The position numbers and the translations under genes are program-made. From Macrocybe gigantea (lineage: Eukaryota > Basidiomycota > Agaricomycetes > Agaricales > Callistosporiaceae): a DNA stretch of 64,000 nt. Numbering within the stretch: the stretch's first letter is position 1; every line of letters begins with the position of its first letter. The notes under the pieces were generated by a model. It was not told the origin of the DNA, ran no database searches, and worked only from the letters and a program-made list of their open reading frames with translations. Below are positions 1-12,095 of the stretch, piece after piece. Location: contig SJRY01000266.1 of the NCBI GenBank assembly GCA_011319805.1, positions 868,001 through 932,000 on the forward strand, given 5' to 3'.

Positions 1-597
1 ACGCGGGTGTACGCCAACGATTTACCTGTACCGCATTGTGAATGAATTCAAACGTCAAAGTCGCTAACATCATTCTTACCCATTCCCGTCAGGACGGCTT
101 TCGCATGTATAACATCACCCACGCGTCCGCCTGGGCGAACGAATGACGTGCCGATGTCAGTAGAGACGCCAGTCATATAATGTCCTTTGGTGGACACCGC
201 AAGCGACCCGAGCGTGTCCGTCAATGAAAGGATGAGACCTCCGTGGACTAGGGAGCAGCCGATCAGGGCAAATTCTGCCATTCTAAAGCACAACGATGGT
301 CACCTGTCTTTTTGGAGTCGTGTTAGTTGCATTCTTCCAGGAAGTCAAGCGATATATACGCACTCCAACCCGGTTGACTACACCGCAGACGGTCAACAGG
401 CGCTTGATAATGCTTCAGTTGGGGACATACGGTTGTATTCTTCTATCTCCAGCGACGCCTCCACCTGGCCTGGTCGAGCACGGTGTACAATGAGCTAATT
501 CCGAAGATGTAACAGTTTATGTCACTGGGAATACTCTGGTCATGCGCGAAGTCTATCCTTACGTTTGGGAAGCATTGCGCATCGTGTCCTGGACCAT
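1..597 (-). CDS. Hotdog-fold acyl-CoA thioesterase (ACOT13/THEM2-like), 3' end cut by the window edge
   Basis: Family role: hydrolyses acyl-CoA thioesters. The minus frame at about 80-270 reads LIGCSLVHGGLILSLTDTLG, the HGG helix signature of the hotdog 4HBT family, followed by VSTDIGTSFVRPGGRVGD. A 54-base intron (26-79, GTAAGA...GTACAG) joins this to the last visible exon (1-25), giving GKSLAYTR, the strand expected next in ACOT13 relatives. The gene therefore runs off the left edge. Upstream a likely exon around 431-465 encodes VEASLEIEEYN, the usual lead-in to the HGG helix, but the introns flanking it (275-430, and one ending near 470) do not give one clean reading frame. The ATG at 597 is only a guess at the start. 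Family assignment is secure; the N-terminal model is not. Confidence 0.65.
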
Positions 598-1136
598 TTT
601 CGGCGTTGGATGAGAATGGAGTCATCCCGTCGCTCTCGGGGCGTACCTTTATTGTCAATGAACGAGCGCCAGACCTTTCCGCAGAAAGCTCATGTCAGAA
701 ATGTAAATGTCGAACAAAAATCCTCGACAGGACTTGCCCTTCTAGTGAATCGCAAGCACGCGGACATTGTGCACGCGTTCAGGAATGTTGGTGGCGATAG
801 AATTGGTGTTGACGGCTCGGGCTGTCACGAGCTCACAATTGCATGTTGCAAAGCTTGATTGCCACCATCCACTTCATCGTTGGCGGTCATCAACGCGATA
901 TCTACGTCCGTCTTAACATCGCTGCAGATTGCGATGCCATATATTCCCAGTTTCTGATCTTACTTGGCGTATCTGCAACCAATATCGACACCGTCGTCGG
1001 ATGTTTCGGGTCTTGCAGTTCCCCGTATAACCGTATCCAAATCAAGTGACCATACGATGCGACGCCCCCCGTCACATATATATACACATTCCCTTACTAC
1101 CACGAAATGGGGCCTTACGTTGTTTGAACGACCAAT
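598..1136. promoter_or_regulatory. Divergent intergenic region with a TATA-like run
   Basis: No convincing gene is present. Short open frames on both strands show no recognisable domain. A TATATATATA run at 1076-1085 lies about 50 bases before the ATG of the downstream acyl-CoA dehydrogenase and is its likely core promoter element. Confidence 0.45.
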
Positions 1137-3350
1137 ATGCGCATTGAAGAGGGGTTTCAACCAGTATGTTTTAGTAAATCAACAACTGCCGTGCCGACGC
1201 TGACAGGCCTTGAATTCCAGACTCCATTTACATACGAGAATGCCTACACGACCGACCCTGTGATCCCGGCTCTCTTGAGGCGAACACTTCCACAAAGGTA
1301 TCGTTGTCGTCCTCCGTCAACCAAACATGTGCTAATGCGACATTTGAAGCGTGTTCAAGGAGGTCGACGCAGACCTTGAGCGTTTCGGAGGGAAGTGGTC
1401 ACCTGTGCGTCAATTTGCTCACATGTCCTGCTCCCAAGGATCGCTGATGTCATTGTGAAGCAATTCTCGAGCTGGGAAAGCCGGAAAGAGTGATCCCACC
1501 GACTCTTGTCCAGTACGATCAATGGGGCCGAAGAGTGGACGAGTTGCGCACCAGCGAGGGTTGGAGAAACCTCAAAGCCGTCGCACAGAAGGAAGGTCTG
1601 CCCGGAATATTCTACGAACGCAAATACGACGAACACAGTCGTTCGTATGGTTTTTCCAAGATGATGCTCATGTCTGGGGAGGCACATATGGCAAGTCCGC
1701 TCATTGTCGTACTTTTCCTCTTGTTCATACTTTCCATAGGTTTTCTGCCCTATAAGCATGACCGATGGTGCCGCTCGCGTCATTGAACTGCTGGGCTCCG
1801 ACGAAATGAAGAGGCATCTGTTGCCCCGACTGATCAGGTTCGTCAAGATGATGCTCCCCAGATCTAAAGCGATTTCCTAAATAGTCTGATAGTCGAGACC
1901 CCTCATGCGCTTTCACATCCGGTCAATGGATGACGGAGGTGCGTTCATTTGCCGTTTGCAATTTAAAGCAGAATGTTCACTGGTTGTGTTTAGCGGCCGG
2001 GCGGTTCAGACGTCTCTCAGACTGAAACTGTCGCTATCCCCACGGGGGAAAGCCACGCATTTGGGCCTAAATACCGTCTCAACGGCCTAAAGTGGTTTTC
2101 GAGTGCTACGGACAGCGATATTTCTGTAGCTTTAGCGCGAACTGGTTCTGTCCAAGATGGCTCCCGCGGTCTCTCGCTTTTCCTCATTCCGCTGAAGCTT
2201 CCTCTCCTTCGACCTCCTTTCGCACCCGTGCCTTCTGCCATGAGCAATAATATCTTCGTACATCGGCTCAAGAATAAGATAGGGACTCATACCTTGCCAA
2301 CTGCTGAATTAATCCTGGAGTCGGCAGAGGCTTATCTGATCGGCGAACTCAATCAAGGGGTCAAGAACATCTCCCCTGTCCTCAACATAACTCGCCTCTG
2401 GTCCGCTTCTGGATCGGTCGGAGCTCTCAGACGATGCCTCTCCATCGCGACGTCGTACGCCAAAGTTCGATCGATCGAAGGCGGTAGGCGCTTGCTCCAA
2501 GATGCGCCCTTGCACGTCGCGCAGTTGGCCTCCATAAACCTGTTGTATCGCGCTCTGGCGCATTTCACATTCGGCACCATAAGGCTTTTGGGCAAATCTG
2601 AATGCAACATTGCGACTGCAGATGACCTACGCATGCTAAGGATGTTGACACCCACGACGAAAGCTTTTGTGGCCGAGAAGGCTGTCGCAGGTATTGAAGA
2701 GGCGATGACCACTTTGGGTGGTGCAGGTTATATGGAAGAGAACGGCTTTGGCAGGATGATCAGGGATACCTTGGTTGAGAAGTACGTTTGATGGTCCTCA
2801 TTCGAGTGTTTTGACTTGACGAAACACCTTCAAACTAGGATTTGGGAAGGGACGACTACAGTCCTGGCCTTGGATCTGGCTAGGGCGGCCAAAGATCCTG
2901 CCGCCATCAATGCGTTCACTTCGGTACGCTCTTCAACAGTTTATCAGTCGCAACGTATTGACTGTGCCCTAGTGGGTGAATAAAGTTGTCTCTGAATGTC
3001 CCGCAGATCTTCGATCAGAAGTTCAAGAGGCATTAGGGTTGCTGTCCGATGCCGTTAGAGAGCTTGCGGATGTCTTTACGGGCTCGATCGCTCCGTTGAC
3101 GGCGAGACCAGCGCTGATTCTCGTCGGCTACACTGCCTCGAGCACATTCCTCCTTGAGCATGCGATCTGGGCTTATGAGACAAAAGAACCCACCAGCGAC
3201 ATCGACACAGACGTTTTTAAGCGATGGGTTCTGGAAGGTGGTATGGAAGTGGCGATTAAAGATGTTAAAGAATCCGTTCAGAAGGTTGAGCACCGGATCG
3301 CAGCGAATGCAAAGATGGTCTTCGGGTCACCGGCCAAGAGCAGACTCTGA
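1137..3350 (+). CDS. AidB-like acyl-CoA dehydrogenase
   Basis: A flavoprotein of the acyl-CoA dehydrogenase superfamily, AidB branch; bacterial AidB is linked to alkylation resistance, while the substrate of the fungal members is not settled. Conserved blocks in order across about eight exons: LEFQTPFTYENAYTTDP (N-terminal, 1210-1260), EGLPGIFYERKYDEHSRSYG, MTDGAARVIELLGS, FTSGQWMTERSGGSDVSQTE with the FAD-contacting TERSGGSD motif (about 1910-2030), LNGLKWFSSATDSD, and the C-terminal helical domain with EAMTTLGGAGYMEENG and IWEGTTTVLALDLARA. The stop follows SPAKSRL at 3350. The first intron joins in frame only if one G is added at 1164, so the start is slightly uncertain. It converges on NAS2 with 95 bases between stops. 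Confidence 0.9.
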
Positions 3351-3445
3351 AGTTTGTGAACGTGTTGGTTATCTACCCAGTATACCCAATGCCATAACTC
3401 GTGAACTTTCATAGTGCTGGTACAAATACAGTCGGCAACAGTCCC

Positions 3446-4264
3446 TTATGTCGACGCTGGAGAGGAATAGGGTACAATATGACATCTGTGTGCTTCCATT
3501 GGAGGACATCGCATGTGTTCACAGAACATTGAACACTCACCCGAGCAAACCGCGACCTCCCCAACCTGTCCTCGGCATCAAACTCAACACCTTGTTTTCG
3601 CCAGAACGCTTAACCTGGAGTGATATGTATTGCTGAAGTTCAAGCATCAGTTTGGCTGTCCAATATTGATACCGGGCGGAAGCGGACTCGCATTCTCATT
3701 CTCAGCAACCAGCTCAGCCAAAGGTTGGAGAGACGATGATGTAAAGGATCGGCTGTCCAGCCGACCGAATTTTACGACAAGGTCCTCGCGCCGTAATCCC
3801 TGGCGGTGCATGACGTTAGACCTTTTAACGTGGATGCCCAGAAATTGTGAGGGACACACCGCATCAGCGGCCGGACTTCCTGGCGCCACGCCGTCGATTC
3901 TCGCAAATGGTCGTAATGGGGCATCGTCTAAACTCGAACCATTGCTGGGCCTAGATGACTGGGATGCGGCGACCAAAGAAGGGTCGTACACATCTTCCAA
4001 AGCTCTCCCGATGGCGTCTATTATATCTTTCAGATCGTTTCTCAGCTCGATGATTCGGACTCGTGCAGTTCGGACGGCAAAGACGTCGATGTCCGCGCGA
4101 GGGAAGCCCTCGGGATCAACTAGGGGCGAATTAAGCGTCGATCCGTTCGCTTTGAGTATTGCCACGTGTTCCTGGATTTCGGCCTCGATTTCATCCTTCT
4201 TCTTAATGAGAGCCGTGGCACGTTCCGTAGGGCTTGTCGATTCTGAGGGAAGCATGAAGCCCAT
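3446..4264 (-). CDS. NAS2: 26S proteasome assembly chaperone Nas2/PSMD9 (p27)
   Basis: In yeast and mammals this chaperone binds the ATPase subunit Rpt5 during assembly of the proteasome base. Three exons give about 237 residues, close to the family length. The N-terminal coiled coil (RATALIKKKDEIEAEI, then RADIDVFAVRTARVRIIEL) leads to a PDZ domain (PFARIDGVAPGSPAADA, RREDLVVKFG) and the diagnostic C-terminus VKRSGENKVLSL...GWGGRGLLGCHIVP. The first intron (3633-3691) begins with GC (GCGAGT), the only donor found that yields ENENQYISLQVKRSG in frame. The second intron (3486-3540) is a normal GT-AG. The ATG at 4264 begins MGFMLPSES. Its client RPT5 is encoded at the other end of this window. 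Confidence 0.93.
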
Positions 4265-4450
4265 GGAGAACAAGTAAACTCGTACGTGGCCTCTTGCTTA
4301 TTCACAATTCACCTTGTATGCAACAGCAGCCAAATAAACTGTTACCCAAAAGGTCCTTCATTTGTAGATGGAACATACAAGACTTTTTACAGTTAATGCT
4401 TTTATGGATACGTTCACTGACTTGTTTCGCCTTTTAACCAGAGCCGTCGT

Positions 4451-5631
<1,181 letters not shown>

Positions 5632-5670
5632 GATGAGGGAGTGAGAACTGGGCTCGACCCTCGAATACAC

Positions 5671-5678
5671 TTTATATA
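5671..5678 (-). promoter_or_regulatory. TATA box of THI4
   Basis: TATATAAA on the minus strand, ending 40 bases before the THI4 ATG. If transcription starts about 30 bases downstream, as usual for TATA promoters, the leader is only about ten bases long. Confidence 0.55.
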
Positions 5679-6501
5679 TCTCTGGGCTAGTGAGACCTAT
5701 CGCAATGTTCCGAATGTTTTACCAGCCGTCTCTCTGCCGTTTTTCGGAGGATTTTGGGACACCTTGAATCGATTGTGACGTCACACACAATATTATGGAA
5801 TCTCTCAACTCCTTTGTCGGATATCATGATGCGGTCAACACATCGCGACGCAGATCTATCAAAAAGGTTGAAAGTATCCGATCTTATCAGTTATCTGATA
5901 CGTCGGGTATGATCGCCCAGACATGATGAGCATGTCAAAAACGTTCCATAGTACGATGTCATGGGAAATGCACATGCTGGGGGTGCTGCAAAACCGACAG
6001 TGTCGGCTTAACCGTCCCCACCTTTCCTTCCCCAGAAAGCTCTGGACCGATGATATCCGAGTGCTTCAAAGTTCTATCATTGATTTGAGAAGGAGCCTGT
6101 CGAATGGAGTAAAGTGCTCAATCATACACAGCACAGTGAGGAAAAGAATTGTCTTATGCGTGGCAGCGGCATGTTCGTTTTGGACCCAAGTTTATAAAAA
6201 CCGCTGTAATAGCGGACATGGCCTTTGTTCTGAGAAAAAAAAGACCGCCCTCGACTCTGACTGATGAAAGAGTCGTCGACCTTCCCGCTGCAAGCCTATT
6301 TATCAAAGTCGTCAGGTATTAGAGTCACGATCACAAGTATCTCAATTTGTTCTTGACCCTCAACCCTTTTTGTGCATTCGAACGTCTGACGATCAAGCAG
6401 CCATCCAGCCGTCAGACGTCCACAGGTCCAGGGGAATCAAAGGCGTCCGTTTCGCCACCTGGCTCAGATCCAGAAGGTGTGCGCCCTCCTCTGCCATTTG
6501 C
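5679..6501. promoter_or_regulatory. Intergenic region between divergent THI4 and ARO7
   Basis: No recognisable gene. A plus-strand open frame at 5923-6264 (113 codons) has no domain and no composition suggesting coding use. Visible motifs are a palindromic CRE-type TGACGTCA at 5776-5783 and a cluster of GATA/TATC motifs around 5880-5905. Binding is not demonstrated. Confidence 0.35.
5776..5783. promoter_or_regulatory. CRE-type bZIP site TGACGTCA
   Basis: A perfect 8-base palindrome matching the CRE/ATF bZIP consensus, about 150 bases upstream of the THI4 ATG. A chance occurrence is possible. Confidence 0.3.
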
Positions 6502-6508
6502 TTATAAA
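6502..6508 (+). promoter_or_regulatory. TATA box of ARO7
   Basis: TATAAAA on the plus strand, about 40 bases before the ARO7 ATG at 6543. The spacing is nearly the same as for THI4 and AA9. Confidence 0.5.
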
Positions 6509-6542
6509 AATCAAGAACACTTCGACTCGCAGCGCACACAGG

Positions 6543-7742
6543 ATGCAGTCTCAGAATTTCATGCTCGTGGACGACCCGCTGTCGCTGGACCGAATCCGAT
6601 CCGTGCTGACAAGGCTAGAAGACACCATCATCTTCAGCCTGATAGAGCGGGCTCAGTTCGCGCACAACCCCCGCATCTACCAGCGGGGCGGTTTCGAGGA
6701 GCTCAAGAAGCTGGGTTCAGCGGCAGCTGGCTGGAATGGTTCTTGAAGGAGATTGAAACGTTCCACGGTGAGCATTTGGGCTTCGAGAGATCACCTGGGA
6801 CAGACCCGTGCTGATGGCCGTTTTGCTCAAAAGCCAAGGCTCGGAGATACACTAGGTGAGTTTGCTCCAAGTCGCCATTTAGCAGAATGCCACGTTCTGA
6901 AACCTGACAACCGAAACGCTCCAAAAAACGCTCGCGCAGCCCAGACGAGTATCCGTTCACGTCAGACCTGCCGCAGCCGGTGCTGCCGCCCCTACAGTTC
7001 CCAAAGATCCTGCACCCGAACCAGATCAACGCCAACTCGTCCATCCTCTCCTTCTACACACGCGCGATCGTCCCGCGCATCACGCGCCGCGCCACGCTCG
7101 CACTCGCCACGCTCAAACGCGCTCACGGCATCACCGGCGACGAGGAGTTTGAGGACGACGGAAACTATGGCAGCGCTGCGACCATAGACGTCGAGATCCT
7201 GCAGGCGATAAGCAAGCGCGTGCATTATGGTGAGAAAATTAAAAGAAAAAAACAGGTGCCTGAGCTGTGTGCTCATTGGAAAGTCTCGCTGACAGGCAAA
7301 TTCGTCTCGGAATCGAAATTCCTCGAGAATCCGCCCGCGTTCGTGCCGCACATCCTCAAGCCGAACCGTCAGGCGCTGGAAGCGCTCATCACGAAGCCAG
7401 AGTGGAACGCAAGCTGCTCTTGAGATTGCAAAAGAAAGCCGCCACTTATGCGCAGGACATTGCAGCGGAGAGCGAGCCGAAGATCAACGGGACCGCGGCG
7501 GGGACACCTCATGTGAACGGTTCGGGAAAAATCGATGTGGACGGCGTGGTGGACTTGTACGAAAGCTACATCATACCGTTGACGAAGGAGGTTGAGGTGA
7601 GCATAACGGTGCTACTCGGGGCTGATGGAATTCAGCTTCTTTGCCCTTTTAGGTGGACTATCTTCTGCATAGACTGGATGGCCTTTCTCAGGAAGAGATA
7701 GACAAGCTCTCAAAGACAGGGAGCGCTGGAACAACACACTGA
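6543..7742 (+). CDS. ARO7: Chorismate mutase (AroQ, eukaryotic type)
   Basis: Converts chorismate to prephenate for phenylalanine and tyrosine. Blocks in order: [28 protein letters not shown] (N-terminal helix; the Arg and Glu-Asp positions are typical of the active site), [76 protein letters not shown], and the C-terminal [20 protein letters not shown]. The stop is at 7740-7742. The frame slips between KKLG and FSGSWLEW (6713-6715); one extra G there restores the conserved sequence. The intron after ETFHG does not end at a clean AG if the expected residues before SPDEYPF are kept, so that junction is uncertain. Confidence 0.93.
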
Positions 7743-7832
7743 ATGGCGACATGACGATATACCCTAGTTGTATTTTTTTCTTCCCATCAGCAATTTGTAT
7801 TTAACGAAACATTGAAAAATCTCATAAAAAGA

Positions 7833-10069
7833 TCACCGAGTGCAGAAAATAATCAAAGGGTATTCCAGGGGTCCTGGATAATCTGCTGTCATAGAACGCT
7901 GGGAGGAGAGAAAAAGACTGCGGGATATATAACCGATAAATTGATATAAGCAAAGGGAGAAGCGAAAGAAATAAGGGTATGAATGCGGGATGAAGGGGAA
8001 TATATGTCACATGAAGGAACGTGTCTGTTATAACCCAATGTCTAGGTGACGGATGAGTTGGGTGACTGGATGGAGTGTCAGGATGCTCACCTTGGAACAA
8101 ACGGTTTCGTTCCTCTTCCGAGATATTCTGAGTAGCGCGCCGGGCGAGCAATTTCTCGGTCCTGTATTTCTCGTACAAGACCTCCTTTGTATGAACTTTG
8201 AGAAGCTGTACGGCGAGACGATTAGAACAACGCAAATGGGTAGAACGGACGGTTTACTTTGAGGTGAGTAGACAGAATGGCCGTTCGCAGAGCGGCGAAA
8301 TCACAATGGTTGGGATCGAGCACGTCGATGGTGCCCCATCTGAACTTTCTGACGAAAATGCCTTTCAGGTCGTCCGGCGGACCCTGAAGGTAAGGTATAT
8401 GAGGACCGTGGGTCGAGACGGGAGTCTGTGGAACGGTGTGGCCATCCTCGGACTGCTGAGTGGGCGAGGAAACGACGGGGGTGTCGGATGCGAATTGCCG
8501 TTTCCTCTGGCGGCCCGGTTCGGGTGCGATGAGTGCAAATGGCAGGAGCGCGTTGAGGTCGGTTTTGGCGAGGATATGCGCCGAGAAGCGGACGTTGGCG
8601 ACGCTGTCAGTGTCCCCAGGGTCTGGGCTCATCGGGCGATGATCATCGTCTGCAGCCTGGGAGAGGTCGCGACGGGAGCGCGAACGTGAGAGAGGGCGAT
8701 GCCGGGCAGGGCGGAGCTTGATGACCGGACGAGATTGTCGCTCTTCGTCCTCGACGTCATTATTGGGCTGCGCTTCCTCGCTGTTTCTGGGTGCTGGGTG
8801 CTCCGCATGTCCGTTTCCGTCTCGCCTTCGTTATTGACGCGTTTGGGCTGGGATTTCAAGGGAGAGACGTCGGGCGGCGCAAACACACCAAAACTAATGC
8901 CCGCGCGAGAGAGATCTCTCCGCACTGCGTGGAAAAAAAAAAAAAAATGCTTGTTAGCCGAACGGATGACAGGCGGAGTGAACATGTCTTACCGGCATTC
9001 TTTATGGCGTGCAGCCGTTCGTCAGTGAGCGAGTCTGCGTGGGCAATGACCGGCAGCACGTTGGAGCGGCCAGCGAGACGACGGATGACGCGTATTTCGG
9101 CTGGCGACATGGAGAGCGCCGGACCGTCATCGTCATTATGATGCTCGAGCGAGTCTTCTGCAGATGAAGTGTCTTCAACGAGTTCGGGCGGGGGAGTGGA
9201 TGGCGAGGGAGAGTCTGGGCGGGATACGACAGAAGCGGGGTCGATGAGATAGATGACGAGGTGAATGTGTTGGTCGCCTCTGCTTTTGCGGACGACTTTC
9301 GACTCCTCGGCCATGGTTTCGGCGTACTGAGCGTCGATGTGCTTGATGACATCATTGACCTGTCTCTCAAGCTTAAGCTCTCTTCCCCGTCGAAAGTCCA
9401 AACCCGGCGTATCGATCACCGACAACAGCACCCGCTCAAATCGAGACTCGCTGATCTCCACGCTCACACAGGACAACGCCTCTGTCGCGCCAGAACGCTT
9501 CGACAGAAATTCCGAGACTGTACGTCGCTGTTCCTCGTTTGCCGTAGGTGAAATGTCCGCCGTCTCCACCAGCAAACGCAGCAGCGATGTCTTGCCCGTA
9601 CCTTTCCCGCCCACAACCTGCAAGCATCATACACAACAATGCCGACCACAGCTCGGTGCCTGCTTACCATCACGTTGAACGTCGGCGGGTTCCGCGCCCT
9701 CCGCTGGCTGTATCGCCCCGCAACGCTCGCCGGTTTACCCTTACGGCTGTTTTCAAACGCAGAGGGCGGACTGGACATGTACAGCGACGAGATCGGGCCC
9801 CCATCCGAAACTTTGCCTGTAAAGTCGCGAAACGGTTTGTGGAACGCTATCGGGGAACCGCTGTCCCATGGCAAGGAACTTTTTACTGCACCTTGATACT
9901 TGTAGTACGCCTGTGAATCGTCCAGAGCGCTCGTCTCCCGAATCGCCGTCACATCCACCAGGTTCTCCGGCCATGGGATCCCTTGGTTGTTCAGCTCCGG
10001 CAGCGACGGTCTCCGTCGCAGCGGCACGGTCGCTGCCTCCTTTTTCGGTTTTCGACGGAAGGAAAACAT
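7833..10069 (-). CDS. Divergent septin, copy 1 (intact GTP-binding motifs)
   Basis: Septins are GTP-binding proteins that assemble into filaments at septa and the cell cortex. After a basic, serine-rich N-terminus (MFSFRRKPKKEAATV) the G domain shows G1 as VVGGKGTGKTS, G3 as VIDTPGLDF, and a G4-like VLPVIAHADSL. The septin-unique region follows: LKGIFVRKFRWGTIDVLDP, FAALRTAIL, then HTKEVLYEKYRTEKL. It is longer than core septins because acidic and proline-rich inserts separate G3 from G4 and G4 from the unique region. The frame changes inside the second insert near 8814-8816; downstream PNNDVEDEERQSRPV reads well in the new frame. The ATG is at 10069. The last exon after RLFQ is unresolved, so the stop near 7833 is approximate. 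Confidence 0.85.
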
Positions 10070-10673
10070 CCTGTTGTCCTGCGAGGCTTCGGCGGGGCGG
10101 AGCACTCGTCAAACCTAGTGGCAACGCAGACCCGTTGCCTTCACGACGATATAATGTGCAGAGAACAAAGAAAACAAGTACAAGACAAAGAAAAAAAACG
10201 AGCGTTACAATTCAAAGAATTCCAAGAAGCACAGAAACGAGTGGGACAAAAAAAGGTACAAATTCTTCACAAAAAAACAACCCATCTCCTTTCTCTCCAA
10301 ATCAGGGCCACCCACGCCCTGTGTCACACGGTGCGACTTTCTAAACATGGTCATTGTTTTATAAAGAACGCTTTCAACAATATACAGTTACAATCGTCCC
10401 ACCTCAAGTAAAATACTATCGCAGGTCCCAGACTTCCATAGAAAAAAAATGCGCCGACTTGATCCTTGAAGAAAGAAAGAGAAAAAAAGAGAAAAAAAAC
10501 CAAATAGACAGTGAGAGGGAGAGAGCATGGGGTCAACGAAGGCGGCGACGGGGGAAACACTGATAATCTACAGACAAGTCTCGGAGCGGGCGGAGGAAAA
10601 GTAATACCAGTTATGTGCACGAGCAGGGAAGACAAGGTGGAAGGCAAGAGAAAAAGAAACACAGACTGCAGAT
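10070..10673. other. Intergenic region between septin 1 and zinc-cluster factor A
   Basis: No gene seen. The region is rich in short A runs (10180-10290 and 10440-10500) that would form an A/T-rich promoter and leader for septin 1 and the 3' region of factor A. No clear TATA box. Confidence 0.4.
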
Positions 10674-12023
10674 TTAGGGTATAGGCATGGCTTCAGGAGA
10701 ATCTTCGACTCTCATTTTCTTCAGAGGACGGGAAGTATCCGGGGGTTCTAGAGATCTTTTTAGGTCCATATCACCTTCAACGTGTATCTCCGGTTCTCGC
10801 CGTTCATATCCGTCATTCGCGGTCGACGGCGTGGGCAGCAGCCGAGACGAGGGTGGCGAAAGTGATCCCGGCGAGTCTGGTTGTGGTTTCGAGCTCGATG
10901 CCCGCCGACCCTTCTTCGGGCCCACCGCAGCTGAGGAGTTGGTATCGTGCACGTAATTGCAGGGCAGCGATCGCCGAGCGCAGCTCGCACACGCCGGGTG
11001 TGCCCCATCGCATTTCGTCTTGCGCGCTTTAAACGCGTGATGGCATCGTCAGTACTTCTTCGTCTCGTTGTCAACCACACATTTCCCTACTCACCTCGGC
11101 AAAAGTTGCATGCCACCACCTTGGGGCCTGAATTCGTGTTTTGGCGACTGCTCTTGCCAGGTACAGTCGCCGCGCGTTTTCGCTGTGCCGCTTGTTGTTC
11201 CGATGCCGGCCTGATGGTCGCCAAGGACGGAGCGGACATGGGCACCGGCGTCGAGGGAGACGGCTCAGGTAGCGACAGCGTCGCAATATGCGGCAACTCG
11301 TTGTCTAGGAATAGACTACGACCTTCGCCACTCGGTTGACCAGGTTTCCCGCGTGAACCGGACGGCCCTGACAACGCCTCGTCCCGTCGTTCGCCAGAGA
11401 CTCCGATCTGAGGAAGAGGTGCGAAGCCATCACGATTTAACTTATCCACGTTCGAACTCCGGCGTGAGCCAGGTTGGGAGGGAACCTCGGGGGACGCAGG
11501 AGGCTCTTCCTGCTCGGCCGATTTTTCTTCGTTACTATCGCTCTCACTCGCGTCGTCCTTGCGCTGTCTTATGGTTCCACGACGTTTGTTTTGCGGCATA
11601 TAGTCACAAGGATTGGAGCGCTTCACGCATTGGCTGCAAGCCGGACGGCCGCCATCGCATTTGAGTTTTCTCGCTGTTCACACGGATGTTCGGTCAACGT
11701 GAAATGACCAAAAATAATATCGAATACCCACATCTACAAAAATTGCACGCAACCGTGATTTTCTTGGTCGCGGGCGACCAGACCCTGTCAGAGAGATGGT
11801 GAGCACGACGATAATCCGGTGCGAAGAACGAACACCGACTCGAGACCGGGACTCGACTGGATGTCGCAGGAAGTGACTCGGGAATCTGGCGATTGACGCC
11901 GGACCGCATGTCACTGCCCAACATTTCACGTGGTGCGGATAAAGAGGGGTGACGCTGCACGGATGGATGGGGTGCCGTGTCAATGGCAAGAATAGGGCGT
12001 GAGCTGTGAGGAAGAGACCCCAT
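10674..12023 (-). CDS. Transcription factor with two Zn2Cys6 zinc clusters (factor A)
   Basis: Fungal binuclear zinc-cluster DNA-binding protein, presumably nuclear. It carries two complete clusters. Cluster 1 (11606-11747) reads CNFCRSRKLKCDGGRPAC then SQCVKRSNPCDY; cluster 2 (10959-11110) reads CNFCRARKTKCDGAHPAC then ASCARRSLPCNY. Both have spacing CX2CX6CX6CX2CX6C. Each cluster is split by a phase-1 intron just after CNFCR (11674-11731 and 11027-11094). Between them lie about 150 acidic and Ser/Pro-rich residues. The C-terminus is basic (PLKKMRVEDS) and stops at 10674. No fungal-specific middle-homology domain is seen. Start uncertain: in-frame ATGs lie at 12023 and 11924, but the same frame continues upstream into septin 2 without a stop. 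Targets unknown. Confidence 0.8.
10959..11110 (-). other. Zinc cluster 2 of factor A
   Basis: Six cysteines with spacing CX2CX6CX6CX2CX6C, interrupted by a 68-base intron (11027-11094) in phase 1 after the CNFCR codons. The acceptor is an AAAG. Confidence 0.85.
11606..11747 (-). other. Zinc cluster 1 of factor A
   Basis: Six cysteines with spacing CX2CX6CX6CX2CX6C, followed by basic NKRRGTIRQRK. A 58-base intron (11674-11731) interrupts it in phase 1 at the same codon position as in cluster 2 and in factor B. Confidence 0.85.
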
Positions 12024-12095
12024 ATGGGGAAGGGCATGTGGTGGGAGATGGTGTTGCAACGAATGGCGGGAAGAAGGGCGCTGTTGGTGGAAATA

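Noticed and set aside
3630..4277. Long plus-strand open frame of 215 codons
   Set aside because: It is the complement of NAS2 coding sequence.
5632..5800. TPP riboswitch in the THI4 leader
   Set aside because: Some fungal thiamine genes carry one, but I found no CTGAGA-type core or paired arms upstream of this ATG, and the TATA box leaves a leader too short to hold one.
5923..6264. Plus-strand open frame of 113 codons between THI4 and ARO7
   Set aside because: No domain, no homology recognised, no plausible splice extension; lies where two promoters must be.
11440..11465. Possible tRNA B box (GTTCGAACTCC)
   Set aside because: No cloverleaf or A box at the right distance; it lies inside the linker of factor A.
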